From Mesorhizobium sp. 113-3-3 (lineage in GTDB: Bacteria > Pseudomonadota > Alphaproteobacteria > Rhizobiales > Rhizobiaceae): a DNA stretch of 64,000 nucleotides. Location of the stretch: assembly GCF_016756495.1 (NCBI RefSeq), contig NZ_AP023243.1, positions 1,364,001-1,428,000 on the forward strand. The letters run 5' to 3'. Positions within the stretch are counted from its first letter, which is position 1. Each line of letters starts with the position of its first letter. The position numbers and the translations under genes are program-made. Below are positions 1 through 7,326 of the stretch, piece after piece. Below the pieces are notes generated by a model. It did not search any database. It was not told the origin of the DNA and saw only the letters and a list, made by a program, of their open reading frames with translations.

Positions 1-45
1 CACCTTCATGGCGATGTTGATGCCGCCGGTGATCTTCGCGGTCAT
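1..45 (-). CDS. VOC family protein, N-terminal fragment
   Basis: Only the first 15 residues are in the window, reading MTAKITGGINIAMKV from an ATG at 45 on the minus strand; the rest lies beyond base 1. This opening resembles the first beta strand of glyoxalase/bleomycin-resistance (VOC) proteins, and the next gene in the same direction is also a VOC protein, 55 bases upstream. It is probably the third gene of the operon that starts with the SRPBCC gene at 998. No metal ligands are visible, so a substrate cannot be inferred. Confidence 0.5.
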   Translation of the reverse strand, partial: MTAKITGGINIAMKV

Positions 46-100
46 TGCTGTCTCCATTGCGCTGCGGTTGGGCTGTCTTCGTGATCTCGGCCAGGTCCGG

Positions 101-493
101 TCAGGCCAGGTTGACCTGCCAGGAGACGCCGAACCTGTCGTTGAGCCAGGCGAAGCGGCGGCTGAAGCCGTAATTGTCCGGCGGCATCAGAAATCCGCCA
201 TCCTTCGCCAAAACGTCGACGATGCGGTTCAACTCCTCTTCCGAGGAACAGTCGACATAGAACGAGACCGACGGCGTGAAAGTGAAAGCGTGATGCACGG
301 GACTGTTGAAGACCATGACCTCCAGGCCGGCGATGGAGGCGCGCGCCAGCTTCAGTGTCCCTTGCGGGCCATCCTCGCCTGCGCCATAGCGGGTGATGTC
401 GAGGATGCCGCTGCCGGGAATGGTCTCGCAATAAAGAGCCATTGCCTCCTCGGCCTTGCCCTCGAACATCAGGAACGGCGTTGCTTTCGTCAT
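101..493 (-). CDS. VOC family protein (PhnB/YjdN-like)
   Basis: A 130-residue protein with the fold pattern of the PhnB/YjdN branch of the VOC superfamily. The start (TPFLMFEGKAEEAMALYCE) is the typical first beta-alpha unit, and the end (YGFSRRFAWLNDRFGVSWQ) is the usual last strand. Members are about 130-150 residues, so this is full length. The ATG at 493 is preceded by a clear GGAGG. It lies 22 bases after an SRPBCC gene and before a second VOC gene, all on the minus strand, opposite a divergent ArsR regulator. Such ArsR/SRPBCC/VOC clusters are common in rhizobia; no reaction is known for this one. Confidence 0.85.
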   Translation of the reverse strand: MTKATPFLMFEGKAEEAMALYCETIPGSGILDITRYGAGEDGPQGTLKLARASIAGLEVMVFNSPVHHAFTFTPSVSFYVDCSSEEELNRIVDVLAKDGGFLMPPDNYGFSRRFAWLNDRFGVSWQVNLA

Positions 494-515
494 CGCGGGC
501 CTCCGTTTTCCTCAC

Positions 516-998
516 TCAGACATTGGTCTCGTTGGCGGGTTCGCCCTTCATTTCGCTGCGGTAATAGCCGTCGCGCAGATTGATGCCGTATTCGACATAG
601 GCCTTCATGCAGGCCAGCATCTGCGACCAGCCCTCGCAGTTGAGGTACGATTTCTTCAAGCCGACCGCGCCTTCCTGCCAGCCGCTCTCGGCGATGGTGA
701 CGAAGGTGCCGCCATCGTCCAGCGGCTCGAAATTCATTTCGATGCGCGTCTTGTAGGCAGGCTTGCCGTCGGCGTCCGTGGCATCCCAGCGCAGCACGAT
801 GCGGCTGTCCTTGACCACTTCGTCGACCTCGACCGGCACCTTGCCCCACCAGACGACGCCAACACCGGTTTGCAGCGGCGCGCTGGCGCCGCCGATCGTG
901 GTGAAATAGCCGCTCAGCTTCTTCGGGTTGACGACGGCGTCGAAAACTTCGGCGACCGGTCGGCCGATGCGGCCGGAAACGCGGAATCCGAGAGACAT
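516..998 (-). CDS. SRPBCC (AHSA1-type) domain protein
   Basis: A 160-residue START-like ligand-binding protein. The pattern GRIGRPVAEVFDAVVNPKKL near the N terminus, then WGKVPVEVDEVVKDSRIVLRW and a C-terminal helix WSQMLACMKAYVEYG, matches Activator-of-Hsp90-ATPase-1-like SRPBCC proteins. I chose the ATG at 998 because GGAG lies 8 bases upstream; a GTG two codons earlier (1004) is too close to it. It is the first gene of a three-gene minus-strand operon, and its promoter faces arsR across a 20-bp palindrome. Ligand unknown. Confidence 0.85.
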   Translation of the reverse strand: MSLGFRVSGRIGRPVAEVFDAVVNPKKLSGYFTTIGGASAPLQTGVGVVWWGKVPVEVDEVVKDSRIVLRWDATDADGKPAYKTRIEMNFEPLDDGGTFVTIAESGWQEGAVGLKKSYLNCEGWSQMLACMKAYVEYGINLRDGYYRSEMKGEPANETNV

Positions 999-1031
999 AT
1001 CCACAGCTCCATCCTTGATCGATCTGACGAT

Positions 1032-1051
1032 ATGTTATAGAAATATAACAT
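1032..1051. promoter_or_regulatory. Perfect 8-4-8 palindrome, candidate ArsR operator
   Basis: ATGTTATAGAAATATAACAT has perfect 8-base arms around GAAA and overlaps the ATG of arsR at 1050. It lies in the 51-base gap between arsR and the divergent SRPBCC operon. AT-rich dyads of this kind are the usual ArsR/SmtB-family binding sites, so one bound dimer could repress both directions. Confidence 0.7.
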
Positions 1052-1373
1052 GTCAAGCCGATCGCAAGACGACAATGTTTTCAGGGCGCTGGCGCATCCG
1101 CGCCGACGCGAAATGCTCGATCAGCTGAAGGACGAGCCGAAGACCACCGGCATGCTGTGCGATGCCTTTCCCGACATCGATCGCTGCACGGTCATGCTGC
1201 ATCTCAAGGTGCTGGAGGAGGCGGAGCTGATCGTCGCCCGCCGTGACGGACGCGAACGCTGGAACCACCTCAATGCGCTACCGATCAAGCAGATCCACGA
1301 TCGCTGGATCAGTCAGTATGCCGGCCATGCGCTCAGCATCATCGATCGGCTGAAGTCCGATCTGGAAGCGTGA
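1050..1373 (+). CDS. ArsR-family winged-helix transcriptional regulator
   Basis: A 107-residue protein with the ArsR/HTH_20 winged helix: FRALAHPRRREMLDQLKDEP (helices 1-2), DIDRCTVMLHLKVLEEAELI (recognition helix) and ARRDGRERWNHLNALPI (wing). The cysteine cluster of metal-sensing ArsR proteins is absent, so it belongs to the group usually linked to SRPBCC genes. The ATG lies inside the palindrome at 1032-1051 and has no obvious ribosome-binding site, so the mRNA may be leaderless or nearly so. Divergent from the SRPBCC-VOC-VOC operon, its probable target. Confidence 0.9.
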   Translation: MSSRSQDDNVFRALAHPRRREMLDQLKDEPKTTGMLCDAFPDIDRCTVMLHLKVLEEAELIVARRDGRERWNHLNALPIKQIHDRWISQYAGHALSIIDRLKSDLEA

Positions 1374-1587
1374 GCGCTTGCAGCTGTCCTTGTCAGGCTG
1401 CCGCAGCACGGTGCGGCTGGACGAATTGAGCCGATTTATCTATAAGCCGGCCATTCCGACAGAGAACGCCGTGCTTCCGCGGGTTGCACCTGGGACGCTC
1501 TGAGATTTTGAATTCGAGCATTTTGCAGAAGGCGAGGCAACGCATCTCGCTGCAGGACGCTCTAGCCGAGAACACGACAGGGGTGCC

Positions 1588-2337
1588 ATGGCTGGCCATT
1601 CACAGTTCAAGAACATCATGCACCGCAAGGGCCGTCAGGACGCGGTGCGGTCGAAAATGTTTTCCAAGCTGGCGCGCGAAATCACCGTGGCCGCCAAGAG
1701 CGGCACGCCGGACCCGTCGATGAACCCACGCCTGCGTCTGGCCGTCCAGAACGCCAAGGCGGTGTCGATGCCGAAGGACAACATCCAGCGCGCCATCAAC
1801 AAGGCGTCGATGGGCGATGCCGAAAATTACGAGGCGGTGCGCTATGAAGGCTATGGCCCAGGCGGCGTCGCCGTCATCGTCGAGGCCCTGACCGACAACC
1901 GCAACCGCTCGGCCTCGAATGTGCGCGCGGCCTTCACCAAGGCCGGCGGCGCGATGGGCGAAACCGGCTCGGTGTCCTTCATGTGGGACCGTGTCGGCGA
2001 GATCTACTATCCGGCCTCTGCCGGCAGCGCCGACAAGGTCATGGAAGCGGCGATCGAAGCCGGCGCAGACGATGTCGAAACCGACGAGGAAGGCCACACG
2101 ATCTATTGCGCCTTCGAGAATCTCGGCGAAGTGTCGAAGGCGCTGGAAGCCTCGCTCGGCGAAGCGGAATCGGTGAAGCTGATCTGGCGGCCGCAGAACA
2201 ATGTTCCGGTCGACGAGGAGCGGGCCCAGTCGCTGATGAAGCTGGTCGCCACGCTCGAGGACGACGATGACGTGCAAAGCGTCTACGCCAACTTCGAGGT
2301 CGACGACGAGACCTTGGCCAAGCTCAGCGCGGCGTGA
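1588..2337 (+). CDS. YebC/PmpR-family DNA-binding regulator / TACO1-type translation factor
   Basis: A 249-residue protein of normal family length. The N terminus [22 protein letters not shown] (first 20 residues diagnostic) followed by [15 protein letters not shown] is the hallmark of the YebC/TACO1 family, and the central [28 protein letters not shown] stretch is also conserved. Family members bind DNA or act at the ribosome to relieve polyproline stalling; which role applies here cannot be read from sequence. The start is an ATG at 1588 after a weak purine-rich stretch. It is followed closely by a SelT-like gene. Confidence 0.93.
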   Translation: MAGHSQFKNIMHRKGRQDAVRSKMFSKLAREITVAAKSGTPDPSMNPRLRLAVQNAKAVSMPKDNIQRAINKASMGDAENYEAVRYEGYGPGGVAVIVEALTDNRNRSASNVRAAFTKAGGAMGETGSVSFMWDRVGEIYYPASAGSADKVMEAAIEAGADDVETDEEGHTIYCAFENLGEVSKALEASLGEAESVKLIWRPQNNVPVDEERAQSLMKLVATLEDDDDVQSVYANFEVDDETLAKLSAA

Positions 2338-2345
2338 TCGGCTGG

Positions 2346-2387
2346 GATATGAGCGGAGCTCAATCCGATATGAGCAAAGCTCAATCC
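2346..2387 (+). repeat. Two tandem 21-base repeats between yebC and the SelT-like gene
   Basis: GATATGAGC...GCTCAATCC occurs twice in a row (2346-2366 and 2367-2387) with two mismatches. Each unit carries an ATG in frame with the downstream gene (2349 and 2370), so the N terminus of that gene could be extended with DMSxAQS units depending on which ATG is used. Confidence 0.75.
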
Positions 2388-2405
2388 GATGATATCCCGG
2401 CCGAC

Positions 2406-2732
2406 ATGAGCGAAACGCCGTTGCCCACCGTCCGCATCACCTATTGCACGCAGTGCCAGTGGCTGCTGCGCGCCGGCTGGATGGCGCAGGAGCTGCTCTC
2501 CACCTTCGGCACGGATCTCGGCGAAGTGACGCTGGTGCCCGGCACCGGCGGCATCTTCACCATCTCCTGCAATGAGGTGCTGGTCTGGGACCGCAAACGC
2601 GACGGCGGCTTTCCCGACGCGGCAAAACTCAAGCAGCTGGTGCGCGACGTGATCGACCCCGATCGCGATCTCGGTCATTCCGACCGCAAGGGCCACACGT
2701 CAAAGGGGCACACGCAAGAAGACCCAGCCTGA
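2406..2732 (+). CDS. SelT/SelW/SelH-type thioredoxin-like protein (Rdx family)
   Basis: A 108-residue Rdx-family protein. The core VRITYCTQCQWLLRAGWMAQ carries the redox CxxC (CTQC), and VTLVPGTGGIFTISCNEVLVWDRKRDGGFPDAAKLKQLVRD is the typical second half. This is a cysteine version of a family that uses selenocysteine in animals; its substrate in bacteria is unknown. I set the start at the ATG at 2406 because the conserved domain begins eight residues later. In-frame ATGs at 2349 and 2370 lie in a tandem repeat and cannot be excluded. It probably shares a transcript with yebC. Confidence 0.85.
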   Translation: MSETPLPTVRITYCTQCQWLLRAGWMAQELLSTFGTDLGEVTLVPGTGGIFTISCNEVLVWDRKRDGGFPDAAKLKQLVRDVIDPDRDLGHSDRKGHTSKGHTQEDPA

Positions 2733-2741
2733 GCGGAGCCT

Positions 2742-2815
2742 TTTGCGTTTCATCGACTGCTTTGTTTGACGCAATTCCCAAGGGAAAGCGCGTCAGGACC
2801 TTTCCTGGAACTGCT
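2742..2815. repeat. Interspersed palindromic repeat, copy 1
   Basis: The stretch TTTGACGCAATTCCCAAGGG, then about 20 variable bases, then TTTCCTGGAACTGCT is closely matched at 10742-10808 and more distantly at 43178-43245. Here it fills the gap between the SelT-like gene and the convergent DUF1772 gene. All copies are intergenic. Confidence 0.75.
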
Positions 2816-3291
2816 TAGAGCAACGCGAAGATAAAGCAGGCCATCGCCACGATGGCGGTGACGGTGCGGACGTGGTTCCACATCACCCATTGGCTGAGAT
2901 GGTTCGCCCACGCGGCGGCGCCGGCGCTGCTGGCCGGGTCGACGGCGGCGAGCGCATCGTTGAGCGGTACGTTGAAGACCATGGTCACGATTGGGTTGCC
3001 AATCACGTAGATCACCGCGCCGGCGAGCAGCCAGTACGAGCCGGACTGGGCCCAGCCCATGAAAGCGGCGGCGATAAGCACCAGACAGATGAGGCCGGTG
3101 CCGAAAAGCGCCGTCATGAAAGTTGGCGTGATCACCGTGATGTTGATCGAATTCATCGCGGCGATGCCTTGCGGGACAGGCAGCCGGGCTAGCGCAGCCA
3201 TGACGAAATTGGAAAAGGCGAAGAACACGCCGCCGACGAGGCCCGAACCGATCGCGGCGATGATGGTGAGGGCGGGAACAAGCTTGATCAT
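2815..3291 (-). CDS. DUF1772 (anthrone oxygenase-like) membrane protein
   Basis: A 158-residue protein with four predicted membrane helices (about residues 6-28, 50-75, 82-105, 138-157) and the family patterns VGGVFFAFSNFVMAALARLP and GTGLICL...NVPLNDAL. The family includes fungal anthrone oxygenases, but bacterial members are mostly uncharacterised. The start ATG at 3291 overlaps the region of the upstream NmrA gene's stop (3293-3295), so the two are translationally coupled. The pair is divergent from a TetR regulator, its likely controller. Confidence 0.8.
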   Translation of the reverse strand: MIKLVPALTIIAAIGSGLVGGVFFAFSNFVMAALARLPVPQGIAAMNSINITVITPTFMTALFGTGLICLVLIAAAFMGWAQSGSYWLLAGAVIYVIGNPIVTMVFNVPLNDALAAVDPASSAGAAAWANHLSQWVMWNHVRTVTAIVAMACFIFALL

Positions 3292-3292
3292 C

Positions 3293-4120
3293 TCAGTTAC
3301 TCCAGATGCCGCTAGCGGCGGTTTCGGTTGCGTAGGCGGAAAAGTCTTTCGGCGCACGGCCGAGCACGCGCTGGACGCCGTCGGTGAGCGACTCGTTGCG
3401 GCCGTCGAGCACCTGAGTGAACAGCTCATTGAGCAGCCAGACGATTTCGGGTGGCAGTTCGTACGACGCGACAGCGGCGGTGAACTCGTCATTCGAAATC
3501 CTGACAAAGCGGATGTCGCGTCCTGCCGCCTTGGCGATCTCGGCGACCGCGTCGGTGAAGCTCAACAGCCGCGGCCCCGTCAGCTCATAGAGCTGGCCGA
3601 CATGACCGGGCTGGGTCAGCACCGCTTCGGCGGCGTCGGCGATGTCGTCGACATCGACAAAGGGTTCACCGACAGGTCCGACCGGCAGTGCAACCTCGCC
3701 CGCCAGCAGCGGCTCGACGAGAAAGCCCTCGCTGAAATTCTGCGAGAACCATGCGCAGCGCAGGATCGTCCAGTCGGCCCCGGAAGCCTTCAGCATCTCT
3801 TCGGCGCGCTGCGCCTCGTGCTCGCCGCGGCCCGACAAAAGCACCAGCCGGCGAACGCCATTCGCAACGGCAAGGCGGGCGAAGGCACCGACCACTTCGG
3901 CGGCGCCCGGCACGGCGATGTCGGGATAGTAGCTGATGTAGACCGCGCTGACGTCCTCGAGTGCGGGAGCCCAGGTCGCGGGAACTTCCCAGTCGAAACG
4001 CGGCGTGGCGGAACGGGAGCCGATCCGCACCGGAATGCCGCGCGCCGTCAGCCGCTCGGCAAGACGGCGGCCGGTCTTGCCGGTGCCGCCAAGGATCAGA
4101 ATTGGTTTGGTGTCGGTCAT
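3293..4120 (-). CDS. NmrA-like NAD(P)-binding epimerase/dehydratase-family protein
   Basis: A 275-residue atypical short-chain dehydrogenase. The N-terminal glycine motif ILGGTGKTGRRLAERL (about residues 7-22) is a Rossmann NAD(P)-binding site, and VRRLVLLSGRGEHEA plus WTILRCAWFSQNFSEG are typical of NmrA/QOR2-like members. These lack the canonical YxxxK pair and often act as redox sensors or quinone reductases. The ATG at 4120 has GAGG eight bases upstream; a longer reading from 4159 crosses the promoter region. Coupled to the DUF1772 gene and divergent from the TetR gene. Confidence 0.88.
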   Translation of the reverse strand: MTDTKPILILGGTGKTGRRLAERLTARGIPVRIGSRSATPRFDWEVPATWAPALEDVSAVYISYYPDIAVPGAAEVVGAFARLAVANGVRRLVLLSGRGEHEAQRAEEMLKASGADWTILRCAWFSQNFSEGFLVEPLLAGEVALPVGPVGEPFVDVDDIADAAEAVLTQPGHVGQLYELTGPRLLSFTDAVAEIAKAAGRDIRFVRISNDEFTAAVASYELPPEIVWLLNELFTQVLDGRNESLTDGVQRVLGRAPKDFSAYATETAASGIWSN

Positions 4121-4154
4121 GGTGGTTTTCCTCGGGTTGAAAACATGAGCAATC

Positions 4155-4195
4155 CTCACATTTGCAAAACGTGATAAACCCTCGTATTTTGTGAG
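4155..4195. promoter_or_regulatory. Candidate TetR operator between divergent genes
   Basis: CTCACA (4155-4160) and TGTGAG (4190-4195) are inverted copies flanking an AT-rich spacer that also holds the partly symmetric halves AAAACG and CGTATTTT. The dyad sits between the NmrA gene start (4120) and the TetR start (4245), where an autorepressing TetR dimer pair would bind. Confidence 0.5.
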
Positions 4196-4244
4196 TCAAG
4201 CCATTTTCCCGGCGATTGTGCCGAATGCGTTGTTGGAGACAGTC

Positions 4245-4874
4245 ATGGAAGGCACGCCGGCCAACGAACAGATCGCTTCGCCACGGCGGGCGCCAAGCCA
4301 GCAGCGCAGCCGCGAGCGGGTGGAGCGCATGCTGGCCGCCGCCTCGGCGCTGATCACCGAGCAAGGCAGCGACGCCATGCGCATGGGCGAGGTCGCGGAG
4401 CGGGCAGGGGTGTCGATCGGTTCGCTCTACCAGTTCTTCCCAGACAAACGGGCGATCATCTGGGCGCTGGCCGAGCGCTACACGGCCGAGAGCCAGGCCT
4501 GTATCTCGGCCGCGCTCAAGGATGTCAGCGACGTCGAAGGCCTGCGGCGGGCTTTCTCGGAGCTGGTCGATATCTACTACGGGCTGTTCCTGGCCGAGCC
4601 GGTGATGCGCGACATCTGGTCGGGCACGCAGGTCGACAAGGCGCTGCGCCAGCTCGAACTCGCCGACAGCCGGGCCAATGCGGAGTTCCTCGTGGCGGTG
4701 CTGAAGCGGTTGCGTCCCGACGCCGACCCCGTTGCCCTGGAGACAACGGCATTCCTCGTCTGGCAAATGGGCGAGGCTGCGGTACGGCTGGCCATCTCGG
4801 TCGAGCGGCAGGAGGGCGAGAGGCTGGTCGCCGCCTACAAGCGCATGGCGCTGCGGGAACTGGCCGGCGACTGA
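4245..4874 (+). CDS. TetR/AcrR-family transcriptional regulator
   Basis: A 209-residue protein with a canonical TetR N-terminal helix-turn-helix: RVERMLAAASALITEQGSDAMRMGEVAERAGVSIGSLYQFFPDKRAIIWAL. The C-terminal ligand domain is typical in size. I chose the ATG at 4245, preceded by TTGGAGAC; an in-frame GTG at 4191 would place the start inside the putative operator. Its 3' end overlaps the convergent AraC gene by 40 bases. It most likely represses the divergent NmrA-DUF1772 pair. Inducer unknown. Confidence 0.9.
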   Translation: MEGTPANEQIASPRRAPSQQRSRERVERMLAAASALITEQGSDAMRMGEVAERAGVSIGSLYQFFPDKRAIIWALAERYTAESQACISAALKDVSDVEGLRRAFSELVDIYYGLFLAEPVMRDIWSGTQVDKALRQLELADSRANAEFLVAVLKRLRPDADPVALETTAFLVWQMGEAAVRLAISVERQEGERLVAAYKRMALRELAGD

Positions 4875-5965
4875 GTGGCGCCGCGCCCGGTCAGTTTTTC
4901 CCCGTTCGACATGACCGACACCGCGCCGCCCGGCGGCTGGTGCTCAAGCCGCCAGGCCTTCGGGCTCAGGCCGGTGATGCGCAGAAACTCGCGGTTGAAG
5001 TTCGATTTGCTGAGGAAGCCGGCGTCGAACATGATGCGGGTGATCGGTTCGTCCGTCGTCGCAAGCAGGCGGCGCGCTTCATCGATCCTGTGGTTGTTGA
5101 CATATTGCGACACGCTCGATCCGTGGATGCGATTGATCGCCGACGACACGTGCCGAGCCGGCAGGCCGAGCCGCCTGGCGATGCGGCTAAGGTTGAGATC
5201 GACGTCCTTGTAGAGTTCCTTCGACCGCATCAGCGCGTCGATCGCCGCCGCGATCGCGGGCTCTTCGCTGGTTGCCGATGGCGTGGTCTGCACCCGAGAC
5301 GCTTCGTCGTTTTCCTCGTCTTCATCCGGAGCAGCGGCTTCGCTGGCAACCGCGGCGGCGCCGCCGAGCAGCAACAGCGCCAGCACGTTGCCGCCGGCAA
5401 TGACCGCGCCGGAATGAGCGCCGCCGGTCCATTGCATGTCGAAACTGATGATGATGTCGGTGATGGGCGATGCGAGGATCGCCACCGCCGTCACCCACAG
5501 CGATCGGTAGGACCGCAAGACGCCGTCGAGGCGCGATTCGACGAGGATATCGGGACCGGCCAGCGCCAGCCAAAGAAGCGCCGGCCCATACGACAGGAAC
5601 ACCAGGATGATCGCCGGCCCGACCGGCTCGCGCCAGAAGATCAGTAGCAGGGCAACCAGGCAGGCCGGCAGCAGATGCGGCCACAGCCGTGCCAGGCGAT
5701 GCTCCGACCGTTCCTTCGTCAGGCCGCTGAAGGCGATCCAAGCAAGCGGCGCGATCAGCGCCGCCAGCACCGACAGGAACGGCATGACGACCCTGGTATC
5801 ATACCCCCAGCGAATACCGATCAGCACCGACTGCAGAGCATAGGCCGCCATCAGCAGCATGAAGGCGCCGTTCTCGCGCAGGTCGGCCTCGCTTCGGCGG
5901 GCCATCTGCATGAGCAGGATGACGAGCAGCAAGGAGACGACGAACGGCAGGGGAATGAAGATCAT
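4835..5965 (-). CDS. AraC-family regulator with N-terminal membrane domain
   Basis: About 376 residues. The first ~220 contain roughly seven hydrophobic helices (for example MIFIPLPFVVSLLLVILLMQ, AFMLLMAAYALQSVLIGIRW), followed by an acidic linker (DEDEENDEA). The C terminus is an AraC domain (DVDLNLSRIARRLGLPARHVS and ITRIMFDAGFLSKSNFNREF, its two helix-turn-helices). This resembles the membrane-bound AraC regulators that sense envelope or extracellular signals. The start is uncertain: ATG at 5965, or an in-frame TTG at 6004. Divergent from a secreted-protein gene at 6126, and convergent with TetR with a 40-base overlap. Confidence 0.85.
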   Translation of the reverse strand: MIFIPLPFVVSLLLVILLMQMARRSEADLRENGAFMLLMAAYALQSVLIGIRWGYDTRVVMPFLSVLAALIAPLAWIAFSGLTKERSEHRLARLWPHLLPACLVALLLIFWREPVGPAIILVFLSYGPALLWLALAGPDILVESRLDGVLRSYRSLWVTAVAILASPITDIIISFDMQWTGGAHSGAVIAGGNVLALLLLGGAAAVASEAAAPDEDEENDEASRVQTTPSATSEEPAIAAAIDALMRSKELYKDVDLNLSRIARRLGLPARHVSSAINRIHGSSVSQYVNNHRIDEARRLLATTDEPITRIMFDAGFLSKSNFNREFLRITGLSPKAWRLEHQPPGGAVSVMSNGEKLTGRGATQSPASSRSAMRL

Positions 5966-6125
5966 GATCGCAGGCGTGATTCCAGGGCTGGCGGCGACCG
6001 ACAATGACCCGGATTGCGTTCACGGTCGTCCCGGATCGCGATCGAGGTCGCGGAAATTGACGTTCCCGGTCACTCCGACAACGCCACGGTCCAGCGGGGA
6101 CCGCCACACATGATCGGAGATATCA

Positions 6126-6833
6126 ATGAAATCCGCAATTCTTGGCCTGCTGTCATTTGCCAGCGCAGCGCTTACGTCGCCAGCAAGCGGCGATGCCGGC
6201 AAGACACTCGATCTCGCCGGCGTGAACGCCGTCGTCATTTCGGGCGAAGCCAGTTCCGTCAGGCTCACCACTTCGGCCTCGGCTCCTTACCAGGCGACGA
6301 TCGGCAGCCGCCGCGAAGGCTGGTTCGCGCGCTGGTATTCGAGCTGGTTCGCCAATGACTGCAGCCTTGCCAGCGACATGAGGCTGGAGGCCTCGACATT
6401 GCGTATCGACGTTGCCCCTTCCTCATGGCTCGACCCCTCCGACTGCCGGGTCGAGATCAACGCCAACATCCAGCCGGAAAGTTCGGTGTCGATCGACCAG
6501 GCGGCACTACAGGCCAACATGGCGGGGCGTTTCTCCACCATCGCCATTTCAAGCAAGGCGGCCGATGTTTCGCTGGACGGACATGCCTCGACCGTCGAGC
6601 TCAAGGGCGAGGCGCTGAGAGCCAATCTCGCCTTTGGCAGCGTCAGGAAGGACGAAAACATCGCCATCACCGGCAAGGCGCTGGATGCCACGCTGTCTTT
6701 CGGCCAGGGGGCCGCGATCAGCTATTCAGTCACCGCGACAGCGTCCTTCGTCGACAGCACGCTTCCCAGCACCGCCGGCGCCAGGCCCTCGGTCGTCATC
6801 AAGGGGGACTTTGTTCGCGCCACCATCCGTTGA
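6126..6833 (+). CDS. Secreted protein, possible DUF2807-like beta-helix
   Basis: A 235-residue protein with a signal peptide (MKSAILGLLSFASAALTSPASG) and a mature part dominated by short alternating beta strands such as VEINANIQPESSVSIDQAALQANM and VSLDGHASTVELKGEALRANL. This repeating pattern resembles the head-GIN/DUF2807 putative adhesin fold, but I am not certain of the family. GGAG lies 7 bases before the ATG. The gene is divergent from the membrane AraC regulator, which may control it, and ends at a strong terminator shared with rpmE. Confidence 0.65.
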   Translation: MKSAILGLLSFASAALTSPASGDAGKTLDLAGVNAVVISGEASSVRLTTSASAPYQATIGSRREGWFARWYSSWFANDCSLASDMRLEASTLRIDVAPSSWLDPSDCRVEINANIQPESSVSIDQAALQANMAGRFSTIAISSKAADVSLDGHASTVELKGEALRANLAFGSVRKDENIAITGKALDATLSFGQGAAISYSVTATASFVDSTLPSTAGARPSVVIKGDFVRATIR

Positions 6834-6838
6834 AGCAA

Positions 6839-6863
6839 AAAACCCGCCACAAGGGCGGGTTTT
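6839..6863. terminator. Bidirectional intrinsic terminator
   Basis: AAAACCCGCC and GGCGGGTTTT form a perfect 10-bp stem around a 5-base loop, with a run of six T on the minus strand. It lies between the secreted-protein gene (+) and rpmE (-) and can end both transcripts. Confidence 0.88.
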
Positions 6864-6898
6864 GATCTGCAGGCAGCCAATGCGGCTTGCACGTAGCC

Positions 6899-7120
6899 TT
6901 AGAGGCCGAAACCTTCGAAACGCTTCTTGAACTTCGACAAGCGGCCGCCGCGGTCGAGCAGGGTCTGCTGGCCGCCGGTCCAGGCCGGGTGGGTGGTCGG
7001 GTCGATATCGAGGTTCATCGTATCGCCTTCCTTGCCCCAGGTCGAACGGGTCGTGTATTCGGTGCCGTCGGTCATGACGACCTTGATGGTGTGGTAGTCG
7101 GGGTGAATAGCGCTCTTCAT
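6899..7120 (-). CDS. rpmE: 50S ribosomal protein L31, cysteine-free type
   Basis: A 73-residue L31 of the rhizobial type: [18 protein letters not shown], then [25 protein letters not shown] and [15 protein letters not shown]. The zinc-binding CxxC and CxxC found in E. coli L31 are absent (no cysteine in the protein), so this is the C-minus form that needs no zinc. A structured leader lies upstream and the bidirectional terminator at 6839-6863 downstream. Its genome-wide partner set (other L31 copies) is not visible here. Confidence 0.95.
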   Translation of the reverse strand: MKSAIHPDYHTIKVVMTDGTEYTTRSTWGKEGDTMNLDIDPTTHPAWTGGQQTLLDRGGRLSKFKKRFEGFGL

Positions 7121-7191
7121 GGTTCGGTTCCTGGCTTGCCGGCGCGGCTGACGGGCATGAGCCTGCGTCGATGCGCCTCTTTTTAAAACTC

Positions 7192-7222
7192 GAAGCCGCA
7201 GCTAATGAGGAGCCACGGCTTC
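7192..7222 (-). other. Hairpin in the rpmE leader
   Basis: GAAGCCG (7192-7198) and CGGCTTC (7216-7222) form a perfect 7-bp stem. Read on the minus strand the stem is followed by GAGTTTT, so it could act as a weak attenuator ahead of rpmE, or as an operator for the divergent ABC transporter. Function inferred only from position. Confidence 0.35.
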
Positions 7223-7326
7223 TAAAACGGTCGGCGAGCCTATACATCAGGCGGAATTGAATCACAAGGCCGCGGCAAGCGCATATTGCGGCGCATGAAG
7301 CCGAAGCGGCTAGAGGACACACCGAG

